Origin: Oikopleura dioica
Taxonomy: Eukaryota; Chordata; Appendicularia; Copelata; Oikopleuridae
Direction: 5' to 3'
Assembly: GCA_907165135.1 (NCBI GenBank)
Contig: OU015566.1
Location: forward strand, 1,552,501 to 1,616,500
Length of the DNA: 64,000 bases
The translations under genes and the position numbers were made by a program. Below the pieces are notes generated by a model, which did no database searches, was not told the origin of the DNA, and saw only the letters and a list, made by a program, of their open reading frames with translations. Below, piece after piece: positions 1-10,286 of this stretch (position 1 is the first letter of the stretch; every line of letters starts with the position of its first letter).

Positions 1-2369
1 CGCCACCGGATCTCATGGATCATCTCTCGCGCACTCTGAGTTCCTTTGGATCCATCATCCACGCGCCTTCGCGGCGACCCCATGTGTGGAAAACTTTTGC
101 CTGTCTTCGTGTTTTACAGACAATAGAAGCTAAAGAATCTCTTATTTCCGACTTTTTCGAAAAAAGGGAAGTCTAAAAGATAATCTTCTAATGATAGCCA
201 AGCTTAAAATTTATGATTTTCGAATCGAAAATTTTTCGATACCTACCTCCTTATTTCAATCAAAATATAAATCAAGTCTTTTGTAAAACAAATCCTTTCT
301 CACATTATTCAGCGTCCATGTGCAAAGGCTGTTGCTGATTTCTCGCCGCGACTTGTCATCTCGTTTCCTTTTCGTTTGTGACATCACTTGAGTGATTGGT
401 TTTGGTGTTGTTAGGAGAAGCGTTGTTGGTTTTGAAGTTGGAATGGAAGTTGTTGATTTTCGCGTCGTTGTAGTTATAGTTGTTTTCTTTGTTGTTGTCG
501 ATGTTGTCGTCGTTGTCGTAGTCGTGCTTGTCGTGGTGGTTGTGGTCGTTGGTTTCTCTGTTGTTGATGTGGTTGTCGTTGAAGTGGTCGTGGATGTTGT
601 TGTCGTTGTTGTTGGCTTCTTTGTTGTCTTGGTTGTAGAAGTCGTTGATGTTGTTGAAGTGGTCGTTGTTTTGATGGTTGGTTTTGAGGTTGTTGTAGAA
701 ATCGTTGTTGTTTTTACAATTTGAGACTCTGTTGTTTCATTATCTTCAATGTTTAATCTCCTCGTCGTAATTTCATTGTTTTCATGAAATTTGTTTACTT
801 TACAATCGGTTGACAAAATTATACGTTCTTTTGAGTGATTTTTTAAAGCGAAATAGATTTTGCTAACCAATAACTGAGCTAAGCGAAACATCCATTTCAA
901 ATAACTTTGAAGTCATTTTCGGCTGATCCGTCGAGTTTTTCTCCTCGATCCTTGGCATTGTTCTCGTCAAAATGCCAATTGTTGCCGGCGCAGCTGGAGG
1001 ATTTTTGGTAGGCGTCACGATTTCCGGCTCTTCAAAAGGGATAACGGTTGTGGTTTCTGTTTTCGTTGCTGTTGTTGTTTCAGAAATCGGCGTTGTTGTT
1101 TGCTTTTCTTTTTCAAATCGCGTCATTTCTGGAAGCTCAAAAACAGCACTTGTCACGGATTCTTCATTTTCCAGCGTCTGAAAAAAGAGGGATGAGAAAA
1201 ACTTCCGTCGAACCGGATTCGAACCAGTGACCTAGAGATAACTGCTAACCCTCTACAGTCTCCCGCTCTGCCAACTGAGCTATCGACGGGCGGAAGTGCT
1301 AATTTTATGAACCATTAATATACAAGATATCGGCTCGACACAATTTCAGGAGTTAAGAAGATTTGGAGTGACAAAACCTGGAGCAACCGAAATTTTCAAA
1401 CCGATTTTTAAGGGTGTTAGGGGCCTCCCGGCCCCCTCAAACCCTGGCGAAAACCCGGCTTTGGGCCCGGGCTTTCTTTTGACCGAGTCAGATATCCTTA
1501 ATTATGACTTTAACACCCTTAAAAATCGGTTTGAAAATTTCGGTTGCTCCAGGTTTTGTCACTCCAAATCTTCTTAACTCCTGAAATTGACTTTTGCCCA
1601 AGATATCATATTTAATCCCCCTCTACAAGATTTAAAGAAAATATGTTTATTTTTTTGTCAAAAAGAAGTTCCAGAAAATGCCATAAATAACTCTTGAAAC
1701 AGCGAAAAAACATATTTATGGTTCCTGCTTCAAATATTTAATACCGTTGTTTCCGCCGTAGTCGTAGTCGTAATCTGCTCGTTTTCGTCAGCTTTCTGCT
1801 TCCGCGCGCTTTCAACGAGCTCTTTGAACTTGCTCGACTTGTTCTCTTCCTCGATGATTCCGACAAGATTGTCGAGTTTTGACTTGAGAACGGATGTCTT
1901 GTCCAGAAGGTTTCCGGAAAAGGACTTTTCCATTTGGACCATGGCGAGGACCATGTGGCTCATTGTGTCGTGCATTTTGTTGAAAGAAATTGAGGTCTTG
2001 AAATCTTCGAGCTCGGTTAACACTTCTCGTAGTTCCTTTTAAATGAGTTTTCAAATATAATATAATATAATATAATATTGGATTTTGTCTTCAAACTCAT
2101 TTCTTGATCGTTGCACTGTCGTCCGGCAAACACTCTGTTTTCACTGGAGGATCTTCGCATGTGCACTGACAGTCGCTCCCAGAAGATATCGCTTCGACGG
2201 AAAAGAAGATTTGAAAACCCTTGCCATTCGGGCACGGCTCTCGCGAATCTTCATGCAATTTGCATCGGCATTGGCAATCACTCCCAATTCCATTCGATTT
2301 AAGGGCGTCAACGGATATCTGAATCGACAGTTTTCGACTTTTTCCCATTAGTTTAATATTTAAGCTCAT
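1..2369 (-). CDS. Photomedin/OLFML2-like olfactomedin-domain protein (partial, 3' end off the window)
   Basis: Extracellular glycoprotein of the photomedin type, inferred from domain order. The exon at about 2369-2100 encodes two Cys clusters (SDCQCRCK, then SSGSDCQCTCEDPP), the N-terminal signature of OLFML2A/B. The exon 2035-1745 encodes a coiled-coil stretch. The exon beginning at 1177 after ctttttttcag, and the next one around 720-380, encode a very long Thr-rich mucin-like linker with TTTTT runs. A last visible exon (about 113 to 20) reads VFHTWGRREGAWMMDP, the start of an olfactomedin domain; the rest lies left of the window. The junction 1745/1177 keeps phase 0. The first junction is unclear (a GA-AG or GT-AG intron near 2036-2105), and the frame closes at about base 18, probably just past another donor. 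I see no convincing signal peptide, so a 5' exon may be missing. Confidence 0.75.
1204..1289 (-). tRNA. tRNA-Tyr (GTA) with a 13-nt intron
   Basis: On the minus strand the 86 bases fold as a full cloverleaf. The acceptor stem CCGTCGA pairs with TCGACGG and the discriminator is A. The D arm has the A box TAGCTCAGTTGG and the T arm the B box GGTTCGAATCC. The anticodon loop is CTGTAGA, interrupted after the base 3' of the anticodon by 13 bases (AGGGTTAGCAGTT), the usual position of the tRNA-Tyr intron. The mature length is 73. It lies, on the same strand, inside an intron of the photomedin-like gene. Confidence 0.93.
1332..1598. mobile_element. Foldback (MITE-like) element with 9-bp flanking duplication
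   Basis: Two perfect 79-bp inverted arms (1341-1419 and 1511-1589) surround a 91-bp GC-rich spacer. The 9-mer CAAGATATC occurs at 1323-1331 and again at 1599-1607, just outside the element, as expected for a target-site duplication. On that reading the element spans 1332-1598, with GGC/GCC ends. It sits in the same intron as the tRNA gene. The perfect arms suggest recent insertion or gene conversion. I see no coding capacity. Confidence 0.75.
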
Positions 2370-2399
2370 AAATAACCCTCTTTTTTATTCCCCAAAAAC

Positions 2400-4380
2400 C
2401 GTTGACCTTGTTGAAAAGCTCAAAGGATGATATCACGCTTTTGGATTAGCAAGGACACGGTGGTAAAAAGTTGTGGTCTGTAATTGACTACTGTTTTTGC
2501 TTCATTTTATTTTGATTTGATAAATCACAACATTATTTGAGCCGAGCGATCAATCCATAAACGGCTGTAATCATCATAATTTAAACACTTTTGTCAGACT
2601 TTGACGTCCGCCGCCTTTGTTGCGTGTTTAAGACTAGCCATTATCGTTAAAATCGAGGCAGGCCACTTCAAAAGATCTTTTCGAGTTAATCTACTACCGA
2701 CGAAATTGAATTAAGCTCATCAATGAATCAGCAAAAAAGGAAACAATTATGAAAAAAAAACAAAGTTTTTCCACAAAAAAATTGGATGGAAAATCCAAAT
2801 CTTTTAAAATTTTCTATCAAATTTAACGTCCTTTTATATTAATTTCACTTTTTTATCAACGAAATTTTCTATCAAAAATCAACATATCGACTTTGTCAAG
2901 TTTTTTGCCTCAAAAATAGGATAGGACTTGCTTTTTAGGCAAAAAAATTTAGATGAGTTTTTCATTAATTACCTGATTAAAAATTGCTATAAAAATTGCC
3001 GCTTTTAAAATTCTTCTCATTCTTGCCCTTCTTTCTTTTTTCTCGATTCTGTCTTCAAAAATTTTCAGTTTTCATTTTTTTATTTTCTTTGTCAATTTCA
3101 TTCTTTTTTCGATCCTCTTTCTTGTTTTTCCTTCTCGAGCTTGTTTAGTTTCTTCAGTAAAAATTATCGGCGGCGCTGTTTTTTTATCTCTTTTTTTCTT
3201 TCTACGGCGCCCTCGGAAAACAACGACGGAAAAACGGTCAACAGACGGGCTGAGAGGAAAAAGGGTTGAAAAGGTGATAAGGTCACAAAATCGCTGGGCA
3301 AAAGAAGGACTCCTTTTTTTGAGGCTTTCAAGGGAGGTGCTTACAAGCGACACTTTGTGACAGATGCTCTCGCCAAAGCCGAAACGGGACAATGTCAACA
3401 GCTAAGGCCCAGTGAGATTAGCTTCAAGGGCAGCTAGCGTTGTTTTATGATTTAGGGGATATCGGCAAAGGATTATTTTTTGACTCATGTTTAGGCTCAT
3501 GTTTATTTTAAGCTTTTAATATTTCGCCAAGAGATTTTTTTATATTTAAAAGAACTGGAACCCTAACCCTGAGCTTGCTGAGCTGTTGTCAAAATGGAGC
3601 TCGCGTCTTTCAAAAGCAACTGAGCTGAGCTGAGCTAGCTAAGCTGAAGTCAAAATTTAGCTAGCTGAGCTGAGCTGGCTTTTTTTAGAAAAAATGAGCT
3701 GAGCTTAGCTGACTCTCTTCTCGAAATTGCTGAGCTGAGCTGAGCTGAGCTTAGCTGTAGCTCAGGTTACTTAGATAGGTCAGCTAGCTAAGTTCAGAAA
3801 ATTTGCAACTTTGAAGCTAACGCTAACCGGAACCCCGACCTATACGGCTAGGATTCGTAGCCCTAACCCTAACCCCTTTTTTCGACCATTCTAGCGCTCT
3901 TCAATAATATGTTTTTTTTTCGAAGCTGTCCCGTGCAGACCAGGTGGCAATCATAATTACGTTATAGCACTTCTCTTCAGAGAGCTGTGACCTTATGAAA
4001 ATCACCATTTCGCCCAGCTCATCTGTCAACGCCGGAAATCTCGAGTGCGACCACCCTCAACTACAAATGTCAAATCGAAGACATTGATCGGTTGCGTCTT
4101 GATTCACAGCCAAATATTTTTCGTTTTATAATCTGAGTGAAGATTTGGAAGAGAGGCAATTTATCATGTCTTCGCAGGTTTTCTTCTTGCTTTGCCAAGA
4201 AACTCTTCGCTCAAAACGGTCAAATTATCCGCTTTGGAAGTTTCCAAATTTTCTTGTAAAACAAAAATTGACTCAGTTGTCGAACTGTCAGGAAAAAAGT
4301 CGTGACGACGACTCTCATAAACCGGGTTTTTCGTTTTTATCTTCAGAATTGTTTTTCTTTCTTACTCGAGATCAACTTCG
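2400..4380. other. Non-genic stretch between photomedin-like and kelch genes
   Basis: AT-rich, with poly-A/poly-T runs and frequent stops. The one longer open frame (3072-3398, minus) is Lys-rich and low-complexity and looks like chance. The only structured part is the GAGCT/telomere-like tract listed separately. Confidence 0.5.
3561..3876. repeat. GAGCT minisatellite flanked by telomere-like CCCTAA tracts
   Basis: Bases 3575-3790 are built from degenerate repeats of GAGCT/AGCTGAGCTGAGC, which are partly self-complementary. On either side sit short CCCTAA tracts, at 3561-3570 and 3861-3876, matching the chordate telomere repeat. Confidence 0.75.
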
Positions 4381-4384
4381 ATGG

Positions 4385-7300
4385 TTATAGAGGAAGAGTT
4401 CGAGAGCAATTCAAATGGGCAGCCCAAAATCAAGGTGATCAGAATTCGAAAAAAAGGAATAATGTAGATTTGAAAGTGTCTCGACTGCCATTGGATTGGC
4501 GTTCTAAGACAGAAAGATGATAAGGTCTACTTGTGCCCAGAAGAAGTTTTGTCTACGAGAAGCGTTCACACACGCAAACGCGACTTGAAGGAGGGGTAGT
4601 CGTGTTTAACAAGCTTTTTTTCATTACTCAAAACTTGAATATGATCACCCCATTTATTCAGAAAGAGCCGACGATGAAAAAAGTCGCCAGAAAATTGACC
4701 CTTGGAAAGCACGGATTCTCAACGCCCGGTCAGCAACGTTTTTACCTTGGAAATGGTTCAATCTTCTGGATAACCATCATCCTTATTAGTAATTTTCGTT
4801 AAATATAGTAGATAAAACGCTGTTTTTCCAGCGAATTGGTACTCTCTTCAAAGGTCACGAGGAGTAACGACATTTCTTACTTCGACTTGTCACCGCAACT
4901 ACAAAAAATGCGTGAAAATCACAACAATGGATTACTGCGGCCATTTGATGAAGGAATGCCACGAAACCGAGATGTTTATTCTTCCCGAGCCAATTTCAAA
5001 GATCGACCATGCAAAGGCTGAACCCTTAGTTTTCTCCGAAGAAGAAAATGATCTGAATTTCCTCCGATGTCAGAAGAAACAGTTCTACGACCAGAATATA
5101 TGCCGCCATCTTTGCTCAAAGACACTCGTACTTGAATCAACGCTGGCTAGTCCAGTTTCTCCTTGTGAATCAATTTGCTTCGAACTGACTAAATCAAGTA
5201 AGGGTGCCGGTGAAATCTGCCCAACTCAGAAATATTGCCAAACTGGCTGTCCGTGTCCTTTTTATGACTGCGAAAAAATGGAGTCGCGACAAAAAATGAT
5301 TCCTGTTTTTGAAACAAACTCAACAGATAGTATCAAATCGGGGACTTTCAATACTGAAACAAATACAGGCAGTAACATGGAGTTGATCACTGCCCGTTGG
5401 AATGAACGAGAAAATGAAAAACGCTTATTCTTTAAAATAAGCTTTTCCGATTTTGATGAGAATTTTCAAACAATCAATACTTCTGACTCGTTCTTTTCTT
5501 ATGAACGTTTTTGCTGACTCTTTTTTTAAATTAATCTCAAATCGACAAAAACGCAAAGTCGATGGGTGCAACTTTTTTAAATGGCGAGCACTATTTGGTT
5601 GATGCGATTGGTAGCTTGATGAGGCTGAGAGAAAATGGCGATACACCTATTTTTATCCCGAATCGGCATAAAAAAATGTAAGTAGAATTTTCATATTTTT
5701 GGCAACTGATTGGCCGGTAAGCAGAATCCAGGATTCTGATTGGCTGTAAATTTCTTCGAAAAAATTGTCTCGATTTTTTTTTGTCGGCTCCTAACTGATC
5801 CCCCTTAATAAATCTAAGAAAATGATTTTCTCGTCTGTTTAGAGGTTTTTTTGTATTCCATTTTGGATCCTCGATTGGAACTCATCACATTGAGATTCGT
5901 TTAAAAGAGAACGACAAGAAGATCTTTCCCGTGGTGGCCATCTGAAAAAGGTCTTAAAATAATAGAAAGTCACTAGTAATTGTCTTTAACATGATTTTTG
6001 ACCAGAAACAAGTTCTCCGACTGCACGAAGCGATAAATGCTTTTATTTTGCTCCAGATTACCATTTGAATCGATTTGAAGAGGCGCAAGGCTACATCGCG
6101 AGCAACCATTTCAACGCAAAAATGAGTTCAGTCAGCTTCAATGACATTTTCTATTTGATGAGTGTGACGATGGGCGACTATTATATAAAACTGTCCAAAA
6201 CAGTCGCACTTAACCGTTTAAGAAAAAGTGAAGAGCTAGAAAAAGGATGGAGAAAAGATGAAATACAGCTTCCGCCAGAATTCAGAGACTTGGATCCTGT
6301 CCATATCATCCCTTTGATAAGAGTTCAAAGAAGAATACTCATTTTTTTTGGGTTAAAACAATTGATGGAAATGATTTAGTGGATCAGGGTGATAATTGGC
6401 CGGTCGGCCGAATACAGCAATCTTATTGATACTCAAAAATGCACTTCCATAAATTGGTTAAATCCCCTATTACTCAAAAAATCTCAGCAATATGAACAAG
6501 ATATTGTTTTTGAATTCAAAATAGAAAGATATGGGTAGACTTCTTCTTATTTTGGTCACAAGGAGTGTTGTTCTATCAAATTCACTGTACTCATTGTTGT
6601 TGGAAGCTGGCGGAAAATTTTTAAGGAGGGGGTCGACGAGAAAAATTTTTTCGCTTTTTCAAAATTTTGGTTATTTTTTTGGATTCCTTAATAAAAAAGG
6701 AACATTTTTCGTCTCCAGCTTTTTTGGCATTGACCAACTTTTTTTACCAAAATTTTCGTATCATTATCAGTAAAAAATTCCAAGTCTCGGCGCTTTTGGT
6801 AAAATTCTCCGAGAAAAATGAGCAAGAATGACGATTTTTAGGAAAATCGCATATTTTTAGTGAACAGAAAAATTTTTTTTTAATAAAAGCAGCCCGTTTT
6901 ATATTGCCGCCGTCGTATTTTAAAGGGTTTCAACTTACTATTAATTTAATTTGACGAAGAAAAAAAATCCCGTTTTCGAGATTTTTTGGTAACGAGTATT
7001 CCCCACTTTGACTCAATTTTTTGAAAATTTTTTCGAAAAAATTTTTTTTCTCGTTTTCGCCGCTGTATTTTTCAAACACTTTTCTTTCCCCCTGAAAAGT
7101 CAGAATTCGCCTATCTAAGCAGGTTTTTCCGGATTTTTGGTTACAGAAATCCCGATTCTCGTCGACCTCCCCCTTAAGCTTGGGAAGCGAGTGGATTGGC
7201 TCTCTTGTTAAATACGAAGAAAAATCTATCTGTTATTCAAGGTTGTTTGCTTTTGATGATCTCTGGTACACAGACCAAGGTGGATTCAACAACGACGAAT

Positions 7301-9846
7301 GCGAGTATTTTGGAAATGGAATCATCCACGAGGAGAGAATCTTTGTACAAAATTATGTTTTTGATTCACTATTTGAATTTGTGTTTAACTTTGAAGAAAT
7401 AAACATGGACATTATCCAGAGGGACGCCAGAAAGAAAATGCACGTGACGAGCAATCCCTATTTTGCGTTTCACGACGATGTCTTTCCCGCTTTCGCGAAA
7501 AATGCCGCCTCTCAGCCTCAATTTCCTCATCCAAGTTTCTACCACCAAACGATCATTCCTGACAACTTCTTTTCTTCGTTAGAAGAAATGACGCATATTT
7601 CAACCATTGAAATGAACTCGAATCGTAATGAGAAACTTCGATTTCAAATTTATTATCAATCTATTTCTTCCGTTGCAGTAGAAATAAATATTCTTGAATG
7701 CAATTTTATTAACGAAGAAACACTTTTTCATTTTGGAATCGGCAAGAATGGCTCGTTTTGGATCGAATCTGACTTTTTCAATAATCGGTTCATTTTTAGA
7801 AAAAGTTCATCTGAAATACAAGATTTTGAGCTTTATTTCAATTCAAATCATTTATTAGAGGCATCTTATATCATTGTTTTTGAGGTTAACTTTGTTGAGG
7901 GGAGATAACAACGAGTTAAATAAATTCCTATTAAGAACGGGAACAAAAAAATGATGAATTATTCGAGAATAAAGATAAAAGGACTGGAAAATAATAAGAA
8001 ATCAAAAGTCAGAATATTCAAAATGGACGGCAAAGCAAGAGTGAAGAATTTTATTTATATTACTGAAGTTGTCTCTCAGATTAATGTTATCCCATCTTAT
8101 GAGAAGCCTTATGCGATTTTACCTAATTTCCGAAATGGCGAAATGTCAAGAATAAAGGAAATATCCCTCTGAAGCCCAATTTATCACGTAGAAAGCTTTA
8201 AGCACTCTATTTATTATTCTAGAAATGCAATAGTAAATGATCGGTTGCATATATTTGGAGGGAACGATAATCAAAAGAGAGTAATAACAGTTTTATAATT
8301 CATTATGATATTTTAATTATTTTTTTATAGATCGCAAGATTAGACGGAACTCAATTTTTTGAATTATCTCTTCGCCTTCCTGAAGAAAGTTCAGGATCGC
8401 ATTATGTTTTAACAATTGAGGAAGGCAGCAAAGGTATCTTATTGTTTTACTTTAATTATTTTACTTGTAATGATGCTCATTCTTTAGCGAAAGCTTAAAA
8501 AGAAAAGAACATTTCAAATTCATTTTTTCATATATATTTGCGATTCATCTCAATTATGATTGTATACCGTGGTTTTCTATCTTAAGAGCGCCCAACTTAA
8601 GAGCGTTTTTGCCAATATTTTCCATATTTTGTCATCTGCAAAAATTCCAACTTTAGAGCGTTTTCGGTTATTTTAAATTAATAATCAGAATAACGTCTAT
8701 TTCAACCTGAAAAAATCATTAAAAAGTTGTTTCTGGCGCTTTTTCTTTGGTAAAATCATTGACTCTGATTCAAAGATCAAAAATATTTTATCATATGTAG
8801 CCTATATAATATAGGTAAAAATGACCTCGGATGCATTGTAAGAGTTCTGAAAAGAGTTCTTTTTAGCATCATTTTTTCCCACTGTCATCCTTGTTTGATC
8901 GTAATTTTTCCAACTTAAGAGCGTTTTGATCAACCCTTGTCATCCGAAAAACGCTCTAAAGATGGAAATCGACGGTGTTTAAGTAATTATTTGTAATTGT
9001 ATGTGCCACATTTTCAATGAATCGACAATAACATCGACTTTTAAACCGAGGGAGGTTCATACAGATGGTGAGCTTGGCTTCTACAATGATCGCTTGATCG
9101 TGATCGGAGGGTATTATGCATATGGAGTTGTTGAGGAATTGACTCAGAACGGATGGAAAATTCTTAAAAATATGAAGCACCCGAAGTAATAATTGAAAAA
9201 AGACATGTTTATTGAAATAATATTTAGAAATATTTATTTTTTTACTGCAGTCGGACTTCCTTCTGGAAGTCTTTTGACTATCTCAGGAATGCATTATATG
9301 AGACGGAATTATTATCCAGACCCGGAACCAATACAAGAAATCTGGCGATTACGCAGAAACGAATGGTCTTTAGCCGGTTCGCTTATTACAGTTAGTGTTT
9401 TTTAACGTTTGATATTTAATCAAGGCATTTATCAAGGGGAGAGGCGATTTCAAAAAAAAACTTTTTATGTCGTTTTTCTAGATCAATATAATTTGTTCAA
9501 CTCCAGGCTTAATGATGAGGCCTTTATTTTGTTATTGCTGTTTGTAACTGCTTTCTAGTTCCATTAACGCCAAAAATAGTATAAAGTGATGATTATTAAA
9601 GTATATGCTATGACCCTCATCTTTTAGCCAAGAGTAGAACGGACTATAAATAACGATTTTCGGCTCGAAATTTGCCCATTATATATGACGTTTGATTGAT
9701 AGGATGTATCTTCAACATCGGCAATTTTATTTGAAGGCTCCATTTTTATTTTTCCAGGATATATGAGTAATGGATGGCAATCGTATGACCTTCCGATACA
9801 GAAAATATCTCTAGGTCAAGGTCCGCTATTACTAATAGCCTATTAG
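4385..9846 (+). CDS. Cys-rich plus kelch-like repeat protein (multi-exon; possibly two genes or decaying)
   Basis: The N-terminal exons encode Cys-rich sequence. One near 4469 reads CLDCHWIG. Another, 4890-5517, has about twenty Cys and the motif GCPCPFYDC. Later exons are kelch-like: 8195-8281 has NDRLHIFGGNDNQ; 8331 onward has LDGTQFFELSLRLP; 9010-9189 has NDRLIVIGGYYAYG; 9250-9390 has IWRLRRNEWSLAG; and a last exon ends with TAG at 9846. A 242-codon open stretch at 7180-7887 joins in phase through a roughly 48-bp GTTAAC..TTAAG intron to the exon starting near 7936. From memory, Cys-rich plus kelch secreted proteins are numerous in Oikopleura; this was not checked. Several junctions (5650-6400, 8450-9010) are unresolved, so parts may be pseudogenised. 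No clear start or signal peptide was found. Confidence 0.45.
6353..6461. mobile_element. TTAA-flanked MITE, copy 1
   Basis: TTAA occurs at 6353-6356 and 6458-6461. Terminal inverted repeats follow the consensus AACAATTKATGGA at both ends. The interior has an inverted GGCCGGTCGGCC. It is clearly homologous to 32326-32422 over most of its length, and the TTAA flank suggests a piggyBac-type non-autonomous element. It overlaps the end of an open frame at 6065-6379, whose last codons are therefore probably element sequence. Confidence 0.6.
8587..8960. repeat. Cluster of AACTTAAGAGCGTTTT repeats with an inverted copy
   Basis: The motif AACTTAAGAGCGTTTT or a close variant occurs near 8593, 8650 and 8911, with an inverted copy (AAACGCTCTAAAG) at 8949. 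It lies between kelch-type exons and probably represents intronic non-autonomous repeats. Confidence 0.5.
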
Positions 9847-10286
9847 GTATTAATTTTTCCAAAAAAAGTTTAAGAAAACTAATAACATCTTGTTGAGGCA
9901 AATTTTGTAGCTTGAATAAAGATTCAAATGAAGAAATAATTGGAACTCGTATTATTGGAAAACAATTTCGTCATGCTAAGAAGCCCTTTGTTTTTTTATC
10001 GCCCGTGAATATATTTTAGATCTGTCATCAGTTTTCAGCAAAATAAAATCAATTTAAATTATTTCAAAAAGAAAGATAAAAAGATTTTATCATTTTTTTA
10101 TATTCCAGTCAGTGAATCAGAAAATCTTCTTCCCGAATTCGGTCTTCTGAAAAAATAAGGCGATGCCTTCATCAGTTCTGGACTATGAAGCGAGTCATCG
10201 GAAGAGATGTCACTGTAGCAATGTTCACCGCCTTTTCCTTCAGTCACTTTTTCTTCATTCTCGTAGTACTGAATACGAAAGGAAAA

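Noticed and set aside
392-724. Val-rich 110-aa plus-strand frame
   Set aside because: Complement of the Thr-rich mucin linker of the photomedin-like gene.
3072-3398. 108-aa Lys-rich minus-strand frame
   Set aside because: Low-complexity sequence from poly-T-rich DNA with no signal, domain or splice support.
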